Origin: Sulfurivermis sp040755915 | GTDB lineage: Bacteria; Pseudomonadota; Gammaproteobacteria; Thiohalomonadales; Thiohalomonadaceae | Reading direction: 5' to 3' | Assembly (NCBI GenBank): GCA_040755915.1 | Contig: JBFLWM010000037.1 | Span: 21,128-85,127, forward strand | Length of the DNA: 64,000 nt | In this document: positions 26,376 through 34,981 of the stretch, piece by piece | How the letters are laid out: the number at the start of each line of letters is the position of its first letter | Position numbering within the stretch: the first letter of the stretch is position 1 | Translations under genes and position numbers: made by a program | The notes under the pieces: generated by a model | Told to the model about the DNA's origin: nothing | Database searches by the model: none | The model's input: the letters and a program-made list of their open reading frames with translations, nothing else

Positions 26376-26870
26376 ATGGCGACGGAAATCGAGCGCAAAT
26401 TCCTGGTGAAGACTGACGGCTGGCGGACGGCGGCCGATGCCGGCACGGCCTACCGCCAGGGCTATCTGGTGGGGGCGAAGCAGGCTTCGGTGCGTGTGCG
26501 CATCGAAGGTGATCACGCACGCCTCAACATCAAGAGCGCCACCCTGGGCGTGACGCGCCAGGAATACGAATACGCCATCCCGCTGGCCGATGCTGCTGCC
26601 ATGCTCGATACGCTGTGCGAAAAGCCGCTCATCGAGAAGGTGCGCCATCATGTGCAATTCGGCGGCCGGGTGTGGGAGGTGGATGTGTTTGCCGGCGACA
26701 ATGCGGGGCTGGTGGTGGCCGAAGTGGAGCTGGAGGCAGAGGACGCGCCGTTGCAGTTGCCGCCCTGGGCCGGGCGCGAGGTGTCGCACGAACCGCGCTA
26801 TTACAACGTTTGCCTGGTAACACACCCCTACAAGGACTGGACGGCGGATGAACGCGGAACGCTGGATTGA
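26376..26870 (+). CDS. CYTH-domain protein (inorganic triphosphatase / thiamine triphosphatase-like)
   Basis: A 164-aa CYTH protein. The family signature ATEIERKFLV opens the protein, followed by alternating Arg/Lys/Glu strands (VRVRIEGDHARLNIKS, QEYEYAIPL, VWEVDVFAG, VVAEVELEAED), the charged tunnel that binds triphosphate. Bacterial single-domain members usually hydrolyse inorganic triphosphate. ATG 26376 has AAGGA 7 bases upstream; ATG 26370 is possible. Overlaps the next gene by 23 bases. Confidence 0.88.
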   Translation: MATEIERKFLVKTDGWRTAADAGTAYRQGYLVGAKQASVRVRIEGDHARLNIKSATLGVTRQEYEYAIPLADAAAMLDTLCEKPLIEKVRHHVQFGGRVWEVDVFAGDNAGLVVAEVELEAEDAPLQLPPWAGREVSHEPRYYNVCLVTHPYKDWTADERGTLD

Positions 26871-27348
26871 GATCAATCTCGCCGAGCAGCGCCTGCGCCT
26901 GTACGAAGGCGACGAGGTCTTGCTGGAGGCGCCGGTATCCACCGCGGCCAACGGGCCCGGCGAGGTGAGCGGCAGCGGCTGTACGCCGCGCGGCTGGCAT
27001 GTGGTGCGGGCGCGCATCGGCGCGGACAGCCCGGCCAATACGGTGTTCGTCGGCCGGCGTCCGACCGGCGAAGTCCTCACCCCGGCGCTGCGCGCTGCGG
27101 AACCGCAGCGCGACTGGATTCTGACGCGCATCCTGTGGCTGTCCGGCCTGGAGCGCGGCAGAAACCGTCTCGGCCAGGTGGACACCATGCGCCGCTATAT
27201 CTACATCCACGGCACGCCTGACGAGGAGCTGCTCGGTGTACCGGCGTCGCATGGCTGTATCCGCATGCGCAATGCCGATATCATGGCTTTGTTCGAGCAG
27301 GTGCCTGCCGGCACCCGTGTATTGATTACCGAGGGAGAGAGGGTATGA
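26848..27348 (+). CDS. L,D-transpeptidase (YkuD family), short form
   Basis: A 166-aa YkuD domain protein: IEINLAEQRLRLYEGDEVL, then the active-site HGT-x-PDEELLGVPASHGCIRMRN with catalytic His and Cys. No signal peptide is visible at the annotated start, which is odd for a peptidoglycan enzyme and might mean a recycling or cytoplasmic role. Overlaps both neighbours, so it is part of a CYTH-Ldt-lipoprotein operon. Confidence 0.87.
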   Translation: MNAERWIEINLAEQRLRLYEGDEVLLEAPVSTAANGPGEVSGSGCTPRGWHVVRARIGADSPANTVFVGRRPTGEVLTPALRAAEPQRDWILTRILWLSGLERGRNRLGQVDTMRRYIYIHGTPDEELLGVPASHGCIRMRNADIMALFEQVPAGTRVLITEGERV

Positions 27349-27791
27349 GCAGGATTGGGGTGGTGGCTGCTGCGCTGGCGGCGCTGACGTTGTCGGGCTG
27401 TGTGCTGGAGCCGGTGCGTACCTCCGGTCGTGTGGTGGTGCAGGACGAGAACACGCGCGTCGAGGTGGCCTTCAACGAGCAGGACCGCCAGCGCATCCGC
27501 GAGTATTACGCAGCCCGTCAGCGCCAGCATCCGGGCAACATGCCGCACAAGAACGGCCTGCCGCCGGGACTGGCCAAGCGTGAGCAGTTGCCGCCGGGCC
27601 TGCAGAAGCAGGTGGAGAAGAATGGCACCCTGCCGCCGGGACTGCAAACCCAGGCTTTGCCGCAGGAGCTGGAGCGTGAGCTGTCACCGGTGCCGCCCGG
27701 CTATGTGCGGCTGGAGGTCGGTGCCGATGTGGTGCTGATGGATGGCAAGACCCGCGTCATCGTCGACGTGGTCAAGGATCTGCCGCTGTAA
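27345..27791 (+). CDS. Lipoprotein with repeated LPPGL motifs (CigR/RcnB-like)
   Basis: A 148-aa protein with lipobox LSGC at residues ~16-19. The mid-region has three tandem proline-glycine repeats (GLPPGLAKR, QLPPGLQKQ, TLPPGLQTQ) seen in RcnB/CigR-type periplasmic proteins; a conserved strand region DVVLMDGKTRVIVDVV closes it. ATGA overlap with the L,D-transpeptidase gene. Function unknown; probably an outer-membrane-anchored envelope protein. Confidence 0.75.
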   Translation: MSRIGVVAAALAALTLSGCVLEPVRTSGRVVVQDENTRVEVAFNEQDRQRIREYYAARQRQHPGNMPHKNGLPPGLAKREQLPPGLQKQVEKNGTLPPGLQTQALPQELERELSPVPPGYVRLEVGADVVLMDGKTRVIVDVVKDLPL

Positions 27792-27854
27792 ATCATCGGG
27801 TGTGGCGGCTGCGTGCCGCCACGCTTCCCAGGTTCGATCAATGGAGTTTGCCCC

Positions 27855-28901
27855 ATGTCGCTAGGCCCGGTCATGCTGGACCTGCAAGGTGCCACGCTGC
27901 TGCCGGAGGAGCGCGAGCTGCTGCGCCATCCGCTGGTGGGCGGCGTGATTCTGTTCACGCGCAACTATGAGTCGCCCGAGCAGTTGAGCGCGCTGTTGCG
28001 CGAAGTGCATGCGTTGCGCGAACCGCGTCTGCTGGTGGCTGTCGATCACGAGGGCGGGCGCGTGCAGCGCTTCCGCACCGGCTTCACGCCGCTGCCGCCG
28101 GCGCGTGTGTTCGGCGACATTCATGCCCGCGACCCGCGCCGGGCACGCCGCCTGGCCGAGGCGACGGGATGGGTGATGGCCAGCGAGCTGCGCGCGGTTG
28201 GTGTGGACTTCAGTTTTGCCCCGGTGCTGGATGTGGATCGCGGCGTCAGCCGGGTGATCGGCGATCGCGCCTTTCATCATACCCCGGATGTGGTCGCCGA
28301 GCTGGCGCACAGCTACATGCTCGGCATGCGCAAGGCCGGCATGGCGGCCACCGGCAAGCATTTTCCCGGCCATGGCGCGGTGGAGGCGGATTCCCATCTG
28401 GCCCTGCCGGTGGACGAGCGGCGTTATGAGGACATCTATGCCGAGGACATCGTGCCGTTCGAACGCATGATCGGCTACGGCCTTGCCGCAGTCATGCCGG
28501 CCCACGTGGTGTACTCGAAGGTCGATGCGCAACCCGCAGGCTTTTCCCGCTTCTGGCTCGGCGAGGTGTTGCGCCGTCGTCTCGGTTTTCAGGGTGTCAT
28601 CTTCTCCGACGATCTCAGCATGGAAGGCGCTGCCTGTGGCGGCGACTACGCCGGGCGTGCCGCGGCGGCGGTGGCGGCGGGCTGTGATATGGTGCTGGTA
28701 TGCAACAACCGGGCAGGTGCCGAGGCAGTGCTCGACGGCTTCAGGCCGCATCATGATCCGGTGCTGCACACGCGCCTGGCGCGCATGCACGGCCGCCATC
28801 CGGTGAGTTGGGAATCGTTGCATCGCGACCCGCACTGGCAGCAGGCGGTGCATGCCGTGGAGCGCCTGGCACAGGATCCGACCATGGAATTCGATTTCTG
28901 A
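27855..28901 (+). CDS. nagZ: Beta-N-acetylhexosaminidase (cell-wall recycling)
   Basis: A 348-aa GH3 enzyme that removes GlcNAc from 1,6-anhydro-muropeptides in the cytoplasm. Features: LVAVDHEGGRVQRFR, AATGKHFPGHGAVEADSHL with the general acid/base His loop, and the nucleophile Asp in SDDLSMEGA. ATG 27855 follows GGAG at 27842. An imperfect hairpin precedes it (27802-27822). Confidence 0.93.
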   Translation: MSLGPVMLDLQGATLLPEERELLRHPLVGGVILFTRNYESPEQLSALLREVHALREPRLLVAVDHEGGRVQRFRTGFTPLPPARVFGDIHARDPRRARRLAEATGWVMASELRAVGVDFSFAPVLDVDRGVSRVIGDRAFHHTPDVVAELAHSYMLGMRKAGMAATGKHFPGHGAVEADSHLALPVDERRYEDIYAEDIVPFERMIGYGLAAVMPAHVVYSKVDAQPAGFSRFWLGEVLRRRLGFQGVIFSDDLSMEGAACGGDYAGRAAAAVAAGCDMVLVCNNRAGAEAVLDGFRPHHDPVLHTRLARMHGRHPVSWESLHRDPHWQQAVHAVERLAQDPTMEFDF

Positions 28902-28914
28902 ATCTGGAGGTGGC

Positions 28915-30030
28915 GTGAGTCTCGAATCGATCTGGCAGAGCATGGGTGGGCGCGATGGAACCTGGTTTCTCGTGGCGCAGGTATTTCTGGTGGTGTTCGC
29001 CACCCTGTTGCTGGACTTCGTCCAGAAGCGCCTGCTGAAACGTCTTCACACCCGGTTGCTGATGACCCGTCGCCACTGGGATCACATCTTCGTCGAGTCC
29101 CTGCGCCAGCCGCTGACCCTGCTCATCTGGGTGGTGGGTATCACCTTTGCCGCGGATATCCTCGGTCGTCGCGCCGATGTCGTGGTGTTCGAGGCGGCGG
29201 CGCCGCTGCGCAGCCTGGGCGTGATCATCGCCCTGGCCTGGTTCCTGTTCCGTTTCATCCGCAACATGGAGCAGGACATCCTCACCAGCGCGGCGGCGGA
29301 AGGGCGCCGCGTCGATGCCACCACGGTGGATGCGGTAGGCAAACTGCTGCGCGTGTCCGTCGGCATCACCGCCGCGCTGATGGCCCTGCAGACGCTTGGC
29401 TTCAACATCTCCGGCATCCTCGCCTTCGGCGGCATCGGTGGCATCGCCGTCGGTTTCGCCGCCAAGGATCTGCTGGCCAACTTTTTCGGTGGTTTGATGA
29501 TCTATCTCGATCGTCCCTTTGCCGTGGGCGACTGGGTGCGCTCGCCCGATCGCAATATCGAGGGGACGGTGGAGGAGATCGGCTGGCGCCTGACGGTGAT
29601 CCGCACCTTCGACAAACGGCCGTTGTATGTACCCAACTCCACCTTCTCCAGCATCGCAGTGGAAAACCCGTCGCGCATGAGCCATCGCCGCATCTATGAA
29701 ACCATCGGCATCCGTTACGACGATGCGGACAAGATGGCGGCGATCACAGGCGATGTGCGTACCATGCTGGAGCAGCATCCCGAGATCGATGCCACGCAGA
29801 CGCTGATCGTCAACTTCAACGCCTTTGCGCCGTCCTCGCTGGATTTCTTCATCTATACCTTCACCAAAACCACCAACTGGGTGCACTACCATGAGGTAAA
29901 GCAGGATGTGCTGCTCAAGGTGGTGGAGATCATCGCGCGCCATGGTGCCGAGATCGCCTTTCCCACATCCACCCTGCACATCCCGGATGGCATCCACCTG
30001 CAGACGCCACCCGCCAGTGCGCAATCCTAG
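28915..30030 (+). CDS. Small-conductance mechanosensitive channel (MscS family)
   Basis: A ~371-aa MscS-type channel with GTG start at 28915 supported by CTGGAGG 5 bases before. Three or more N-terminal helices lead into the pore region GGIGGIAVGFAAKDLLANFFG and the beta domain signature FAVGDWVRSPDRNIEGTVEEIGWR. It releases solutes upon osmotic downshock. The C-terminal mixed domain is complete. It precedes hpt by 9 bases. Confidence 0.9.
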   Translation: MSLESIWQSMGGRDGTWFLVAQVFLVVFATLLLDFVQKRLLKRLHTRLLMTRRHWDHIFVESLRQPLTLLIWVVGITFAADILGRRADVVVFEAAAPLRSLGVIIALAWFLFRFIRNMEQDILTSAAAEGRRVDATTVDAVGKLLRVSVGITAALMALQTLGFNISGILAFGGIGGIAVGFAAKDLLANFFGGLMIYLDRPFAVGDWVRSPDRNIEGTVEEIGWRLTVIRTFDKRPLYVPNSTFSSIAVENPSRMSHRRIYETIGIRYDDADKMAAITGDVRTMLEQHPEIDATQTLIVNFNAFAPSSLDFFIYTFTKTTNWVHYHEVKQDVLLKVVEIIARHGAEIAFPTSTLHIPDGIHLQTPPASAQS

Positions 30031-30039
30031 AGGTCCATC

Positions 30040-30591
30040 ATGTCAGTTACCCCGCAACAGGTGGAGCAGGTGTACCGCGAGGCCGATTGTCTGTATTCGG
30101 GAGCCGAAGTCGACGCCGCCATCGCCGCTATGGCCGGTGCCATCAGCACGCAGCTGCGCGACAGCAATCCGCTGGTGTTGTGCGTGATGACCGGCGCCCT
30201 GATCCCCATGGGACAGTTGCTTACCCATCTGGATTTCCCGCTGCAGATTGATTATGTCCATGCCACACGCTACCGCGGCGAGACCTGCGGTGGCGAGTTG
30301 TGTTGGCTGGCCCGGCCGCGCAACCCGGTACAGGATCGCGTAGTACTGGTGGTGGACGACATCCTGGATGAGGGCATTACGCTGAAGGCGATCCTTGAGG
30401 AGGTGCGGGCGCAGGGGGCACGCGCCGTCTACAGCGCTGTGCTGGTGGAGAAAGAGCACACACGCAAGAACGGTTTGCAGGCGGATTTCGTCGGCCTCAC
30501 GGTGCCGGACCGCTATGTCTTCGGCTACGGCATGGACTACAAGGACTACCTGCGCAACGCGCCCGGCATCTACGCCGTGCGCGGGCTTTGA
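30040..30591 (+). CDS. hpt: Hypoxanthine-guanine phosphoribosyltransferase
   Basis: A 183-aa purine salvage enzyme. PRPP-binding motif VVLVVDDILDEGITLKA is at ~res 104-120; substrate region VLCVMTGALIPMG and C-terminal PDRYVFGYGMDYKDYLRN are typical of HGPRTases in proteobacteria with mtiP. GAGG Shine-Dalgarno 7 bases before ATG. Its product feeds, and mtiP supplies, hypoxanthine, so the two neighbours form a methylthioadenosine purine-salvage pair. Confidence 0.9.
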   Translation: MSVTPQQVEQVYREADCLYSGAEVDAAIAAMAGAISTQLRDSNPLVLCVMTGALIPMGQLLTHLDFPLQIDYVHATRYRGETCGGELCWLARPRNPVQDRVVLVVDDILDEGITLKAILEEVRAQGARAVYSAVLVEKEHTRKNGLQADFVGLTVPDRYVFGYGMDYKDYLRNAPGIYAVRGL

Positions 30592-30620
30592 TCAACGTTT
30601 TTTCTACCGGGCAGACAACC

Positions 30621-31361
30621 ATGGCAAAACTGGCAATCATCGGCGGCACCGGCCTGACTTCGCTGAAGAATCTGGAGATCATCAACCGCGAGGTGGTGCA
30701 TACGCCCTACGGCGAGCCGTCGGCGCCGTTGACGCACGGTTCCATCGCCGGCAAGGAAGTGCTGTTCCTGGCACGGCACGGTTATGGTCATACCATTCCG
30801 CCGCACAAGGTGAACTACCGTGCCAACATCTGGGCGCTGAAGGAAGCGGGTGCCGATCACATCATCGCCGTCAACGCGGTGGGCGGCATCCGTGCCGACA
30901 TGACGCCCGGCCGGATCGTCATTCCGCACCAGATCATCGATTACACCTGGAATCGCATCAACACTTATTTCGAGGAAGGGCTGACCCATGTCACCCACAT
31001 CGATTTCACCGAGCCCTACTGCCCTGGACTGCGCCAGATGCTCATCGACGGCGTACGCGCCATTGGCCTGAATGCGGTGGAGGAGGGGGTGTATGCCACC
31101 ACGCAGGGGCCGCGCCTGGAGACGGCGGCGGAGATCGACAAACTGGAGCGCGACGGTTGCGACCTGGTCGGCATGACCGGGATGCCGGAGGCGGCCCTGG
31201 CCCGCGAGCTGGACATCTGCTACGCCTGCTGCGCGGTGGTTGCCAACATGGGGGCGGGGCGCGGCAGCGGCGCGATTACCATGGAGGAAATCGAGCAGAA
31301 CCTCAATGAGGGTATGGAGCGCGTGCGCAGCCTGCTGGAGCGGGTGGCACCGCTGGTATGA
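30621..31361 (+). CDS. mtiP: S-methyl-5'-thioinosine phosphorylase
   Basis: A 246-aa phosphorylase of the MTAP/PNP family. Phosphate site GGTGL is near the start, TQGPRLETAAEI mid-protein and GMTGMPEAALAREL near the C-terminus. The NMGAGR stretch and lack of MTAP-type residues favour the methylthioinosine-specific enzyme described in Pseudomonas, which cleaves MTI to hypoxanthine and methylthioribose-1-phosphate; the exact substrate is inferred. The stop codon is inside a 10-bp hairpin. Confidence 0.85.
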   Translation: MAKLAIIGGTGLTSLKNLEIINREVVHTPYGEPSAPLTHGSIAGKEVLFLARHGYGHTIPPHKVNYRANIWALKEAGADHIIAVNAVGGIRADMTPGRIVIPHQIIDYTWNRINTYFEEGLTHVTHIDFTEPYCPGLRQMLIDGVRAIGLNAVEEGVYATTQGPRLETAAEIDKLERDGCDLVGMTGMPEAALARELDICYACCAVVANMGAGRGSGAITMEEIEQNLNEGMERVRSLLERVAPLV

Positions 31362-31382
31362 TGCCGTGCGCTGCACGGCATC
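31360..31382. terminator. Hairpin between convergent mtiP and csiV
   Basis: GATGCCGTGC (31360-31369), loop GCT, GCACGGCATC (31373-31382): a 10-bp perfect stem overlapping the mtiP stop, without a T tract; likely a shared transcription end. Confidence 0.5.
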
Positions 31383-31400
31383 AGCCCTGCGGCAACAACA

Positions 31401-32141
31401 TCAATTGCGCCGGATGGCCCCCGTCGTGCCGGTGGCAGGCGCGGCGGGAGCCGGCTTCGGCGTGGCCGGTTTGGCGGCGGGTACGGGCGCTGCGGCAGGC
31501 GGTTCGTAGGGCGTCACCATGGCCACGATGCCGAACATCGGGTGGTCGAGATAATGCACCTCACGGCTGCGCATGCGCCGTGTTTCGCTGAGACGATACA
31601 GCGGCTCCTCATCAGCCGTGTCGTTGAAGGAGGCGAACAGGCTGTCGCCGTTTGCCGCCGCAGTGGCGCTGCGGTAGCGCAGATCGGCCTCCAGGTGCAG
31701 ATAGCGCGCGAGGATCAGGCGCAGGGTGCCATCGAGTCGCGGCAGACCGGGTTCGGAGCCTTCCGGTACGGCCTCGACGGCGCGTATGCGCACGGGCAGT
31801 GCCTGCTCCTTGGGCAGGCCCGGCTGGCGCCAGCCGGCATGCAGCAGCAGTTCGTAGCGCGCATCCCCCGCGATGCGCTGCGCCTCGGCCTGCAGGCGCA
31901 GGTTTTCCGCCGGCAACGGAGCGATCTTGCCGCTGATGCCGGGCTGATCCGCCTGCGGAATCGCCAGCACTGTTTCCTGCGCCAGCGGCGGCAGTCCGTT
32001 GACGGGCCAGACCTCGCTGCCGGCATCCGGCTGGCGCTGTGCCAGGACGATCAGCTCGACCTCGTACCAGGTTTCTGCCGCCGCCACAGGCAGGGTAACC
32101 GCAGCACACAGCAGTGCCGCACACAGTCCACGCAGTTTCAT
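31401..32141 (-). CDS. CsiV-like secreted protein
   Basis: A ~246-aa protein with a cleavable signal peptide (MKLRGLCAALLCAAVTLPVAAA), the motif TWYEVELIVLAQR right after it, and a C-terminal conserved region RMRSREVHYLDHPMFGIVAMVTPY, followed by an Ala/Pro-rich tail. This is the layout of CsiV, a periplasmic peptidoglycan-binding protein. ATG 32141 overlaps the end of the response-regulator gene by four bases, so it is the last gene of the kinase-regulator operon, an unusual partnership. Confidence 0.75.
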   Translation of the reverse strand: MKLRGLCAALLCAAVTLPVAAAETWYEVELIVLAQRQPDAGSEVWPVNGLPPLAQETVLAIPQADQPGISGKIAPLPAENLRLQAEAQRIAGDARYELLLHAGWRQPGLPKEQALPVRIRAVEAVPEGSEPGLPRLDGTLRLILARYLHLEADLRYRSATAAANGDSLFASFNDTADEEPLYRLSETRRMRSREVHYLDHPMFGIVAMVTPYEPPAAAPVPAAKPATPKPAPAAPATGTTGAIRRN

Positions 32142-32794
32142 CCCAATTCCTTCTGACAAAGATTCTGTTCCACCGCCATCACCGCCGCCTCGACGCGGGA
32201 ATGGACGTTGAGTTTGCGCAGCACGGCCTTGACGTGCAGCTTCACGGTGCCGTCGGAGATGCCGAGATTGCGTGCAATTACCTTGTTGCTCTGGCCCTCG
32301 GCGAGCAGGCAGAGGATTTCCAGTTCGCGCGGCGTGAGGTCGGAGAAAGGGGTGTCCTGCCGCTCGGGCTCGACGGCTTCGCCGCCCTGCACCACGCGCG
32401 CCAGTACACCGGCCAGTTCCGGCGCCACCACGGTGCGGCCGGACTGGATGTCGCGCAGGGCGTTGACCAGCTCGCCCGGCTCCATGTCCTTGAGCAGATA
32501 GCCCTGGGCGCCGTTGCGCAGGCATTCCACCAGATCGCGCTCCTCGTTGCTGGTGGTGAGCATCACGATGGGGCTCTTCAGGCCGGCATTGCGCAGGGCG
32601 CGCAGCACCTCCAGGCCGTTCATGTCCGGCATGCGCATGTCGAGCAGCACGATGTCCGGCTGGATCTCCAGCGCCAGGCGCATGCCGTCGCGGCCGTCGC
32701 CGGTGGCGGCCACTACCTCGATGTTGTGGCGCTCCAGCAGGGTTTCGAGACCGCTGCGGAACAGGGTGTGATCGTCTACGAGCAATACGCGCAT
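32138..32794 (-). CDS. NarL/FixJ-family response regulator
   Basis: A 218-aa regulator: receiver domain with phospho-Asp52 (VLLDMRMPD) and C-terminal LuxR-type HTH (LTPRELEILCLLAEGQSNKVIA...DGTVKLHVKAVLRKL). It is closest in form to NarL/NarP. It follows its kinase gene by five bases. Its targets are unknown; the position next to dsr makes a role in electron-acceptor or sulfur regulation plausible but unproven. Confidence 0.9.
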   Translation of the reverse strand: MRVLLVDDHTLFRSGLETLLERHNIEVVAATGDGRDGMRLALEIQPDIVLLDMRMPDMNGLEVLRALRNAGLKSPIVMLTTSNEERDLVECLRNGAQGYLLKDMEPGELVNALRDIQSGRTVVAPELAGVLARVVQGGEAVEPERQDTPFSDLTPRELEILCLLAEGQSNKVIARNLGISDGTVKLHVKAVLRKLNVHSRVEAAVMAVEQNLCQKELG

Positions 32795-32799
32795 GGTCG

Positions 32800-34452
32800 T
32801 TATATCAGGGCAAACCGCTGTTGTTCTTTGTTCTGTTTCGGATCGGGGTAGCGGAAGGTGAGCAGTACACGGGTTCCTTCGCCTTCCTCGCTTTCGATGC
32901 GCAATTCACCACCCAGGTAGCGCGCACGCTCCTGCATGATGGACAGACCGATATGTTCGCCGGGATGGCCGGAGAAGGCCGGTTCGCGCATGCCGACGCC
33001 GTCGTCTTCGATGAGCACGCGGTACTGGCCCTCGGCATTGCAGCGCAGCATGATGCGCACGTTCTGCGCCTGGCTGTGCTTGCGGATGTTGGCCAGCGCC
33101 TCCTGCACGATGCGCAGCACCTGCATCTCCAGATTGGCCGGCAGGCGGGTGGAGTCCCACTCCTTCTGCAGGAAGGTGTGGATGCCGGTCTGCTTGCGGA
33201 ACTGGCTGACCATGTCCTCGATGGCGGGCAGCAGGCCGCGCGCATCGATGGGGGCGCGGAAGTGGGCCAGCAGTTCGCGCAGTTCGGTGTAGGCCTCGTC
33301 CAGGCCGTTCTTGATCTGTTCGATTTCGCGGCTGGCGGCGGCGGTGCCTTCGTCGTGCAGGGTGGACGGCAACATGCTGACCTGAAAGCGTAGCGAGGCC
33401 AGGGTCTGCGCCAGGGAGTCGTGCAGCTCGTGCGCCAGGGTGTTGCGCTCCTGCATGATGGACAGGCGCTTGGACTCGGAGTCGAGACGGGCCTTCTCGA
33501 TGGCCATGCCGAGGTGGCGGCCGATGCTGGTGAACAGCGCCTTCACCTCGTCGCGCGCCTCGAATTCGGACTTGTCGATGAACAGGTTGTAGACGCCCAG
33601 GCTCTTGCCGCGATATTGCAGCGGCACGGCGATCATGCCCAGGCTGTTGTTGCTGAGCAGCGGGCGGCCGACAAACTGCTGGCAGGGCAGCAGGTCCTGC
33701 TGGAACAGTACCTCGCCTTCATCCACGGCGTTGCCGCACAGGCAGCGCTTCACCGGCACGATGCGCTCGTGCGCTACCACCTCGTCGTCCAGGCCGATGC
33801 TGGCCACCAGTTCCATCTGGTCGTCGTCGATGAGCAGCCGCACCGTTCCCGCCTTGGCGTTGACGATATCGCGCATGGTGTAGAGGAAGCGGGTGAGCAG
33901 GTCCTTGAGGTCACGCGAGGCGTTGAGGCTGGCCGCAACGTCGTACAGCACCTGCAGTGAATGGGTCTTCTGGGCGATGTGTTCGGTCTGGCGGCGCACC
34001 TCGGCCTCCAGATTCTGCGTCAGCGACTGCAGGGAGTTGCCCAGATTGTTGAGGTCATCGGCCAGCTCGGCAAATTCGCCGTTGCCTTCCTGCGGCAGGC
34101 GCGCGGCCACGTTGCCGTTGCGCATGCGTGTGGCCCAGTCGCGCAACTGGGCGAAGGGTTCCACCAGCTGGCGCTGCACCCCGAGCAGCAGCACGGCACC
34201 GGAGGTCACGGCGACCAATACGGCGACGAACTGGACTACCGCCACCCAGGCGGCATAGGACTGCTGCTGCCAGGCGAGATAGCTGGTCAGGGCGAGCAGG
34301 GCGAGGCTGATGATCAGCCCGACAACGGCGGGGAGCAGATGATGGCGGCGAAAGGCGGCCAGCTTGCGGCGCCAGTCCGGGGCGGGCGGCAACATCCAGG
34401 TTGCAATTCCATGCAGTCGTTCGGCGTCCTGGAGGTCTTCGGCTTTGCGCAT
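32800..34452 (-). CDS. NarX-type sensor histidine kinase
   Basis: A 550-aa kinase with two membrane helices (~res 38-58 and ~68-92), HAMP-like linker, GAF-like domain (~res 165-330, with Cys pair at RCLCGNAV), HisKA_3 dimerisation box ERNTLAHELHDSLAQTLASL (phospho-His in ELHD), and HATPase_c (IEDDGVGMREP, GLSIMQERA). Unlike NarX it lacks a periplasmic sensing P-box between the two close helices; the GAF region is the probable sensor. Operon with the NarL-like gene and csiV. Separated from dsrR by a G-C rich hairpin. Confidence 0.9.
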   Translation of the reverse strand: MRKAEDLQDAERLHGIATWMLPPAPDWRRKLAAFRRHHLLPAVVGLIISLALLALTSYLAWQQQSYAAWVAVVQFVAVLVAVTSGAVLLLGVQRQLVEPFAQLRDWATRMRNGNVAARLPQEGNGEFAELADDLNNLGNSLQSLTQNLEAEVRRQTEHIAQKTHSLQVLYDVAASLNASRDLKDLLTRFLYTMRDIVNAKAGTVRLLIDDDQMELVASIGLDDEVVAHERIVPVKRCLCGNAVDEGEVLFQQDLLPCQQFVGRPLLSNNSLGMIAVPLQYRGKSLGVYNLFIDKSEFEARDEVKALFTSIGRHLGMAIEKARLDSESKRLSIMQERNTLAHELHDSLAQTLASLRFQVSMLPSTLHDEGTAAASREIEQIKNGLDEAYTELRELLAHFRAPIDARGLLPAIEDMVSQFRKQTGIHTFLQKEWDSTRLPANLEMQVLRIVQEALANIRKHSQAQNVRIMLRCNAEGQYRVLIEDDGVGMREPAFSGHPGEHIGLSIMQERARYLGGELRIESEEGEGTRVLLTFRYPDPKQNKEQQRFALI

Positions 34453-34549
34453 AGGGTGGTGTAGCCCCGACTCCGGTTTATCGTGTCATAGACGCGACAT
34501 ATTACACCAAGAGGGTACCGGCCTTGAACCTGTGTGGAGAAGCCGGACG

Positions 34550-34570
34550 GGGGCCCGCCCAGCGGGCCCC
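34550..34570. terminator. GC-rich hairpin between dsrR and the sensor kinase gene
   Basis: GGGGCCCGC (34550-34558), loop CCA, GCGGGCCCC (34562-34570), a 9-bp stem downstream of dsrR with no T tract. Probable end of the dsr-locus transcript. Confidence 0.5.
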
Positions 34571-34580
34571 GCGTACGACA

Positions 34581-34946
34581 TCAGCTGCAACCGCCGCCCG
34601 AACCGCAGCCACCCGAACCGCAGCCACCACCACCACCGCCGCTGCCACAGGAGCCGCCGGTGTCGTTGGGGTTCATGAAAATGAAGTGGAACTGGCCGGG
34701 CTCCAGCTCGACGTAGTCGATGGTGGTACCCTGCAGGAGCGGGCCGTACTGGGGTTCCAGTACCACATGCACGCCCTCGCAATTGAAGCTCAGGTCCTCG
34801 TCCTGGGCTTCATCGAAGCCCATGCCGTATTCCAGGCCACCATGGGCGCCGGGACGGGCGGCCAGGCGCAGGGCCATGTTGTCCATGCCGCCCTGGGCAG
34901 CGGCCGCCAGGATCTGTTTGGCGGCTTCCGGAGTCACTGTAATCAT
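34581..34946 (-). CDS. dsrR: DsrR, IscA-like A-type scaffold homologue
   Basis: A 121-aa member of the A-type carrier family. In Allochromatium vinosum DsrR is needed for normal Dsr protein levels and lacks the Fe-S cysteine ligands. Here the first conserved Cys position is also absent (LRLAARPGAHGGLEYG), so canonical cluster binding is doubtful. The tail, however, is an unusual Gly/Ser/Cys repeat (NDTGG then CGSG-type repeats) with four cysteines in the last 20 residues. It follows dsrN by 35 bases. Confidence 0.85.
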   Translation of the reverse strand: MITVTPEAAKQILAAAAQGGMDNMALRLAARPGAHGGLEYGMGFDEAQDEDLSFNCEGVHVVLEPQYGPLLQGTTIDYVELEPGQFHFIFMNPNDTGGSCGSGGGGGGCGSGGCGSGGGCS

Positions 34947-34981
34947 ATGCAGACCTTTTCGGTTTGGGTGTCACAAGGGGG

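Noticed and set aside
31401..34580. dsrS next to dsrR
   Set aside because: The gene in that place is a sensor kinase with HAMP, GAF-like and HisKA_3/HATPase domains, not DsrS.
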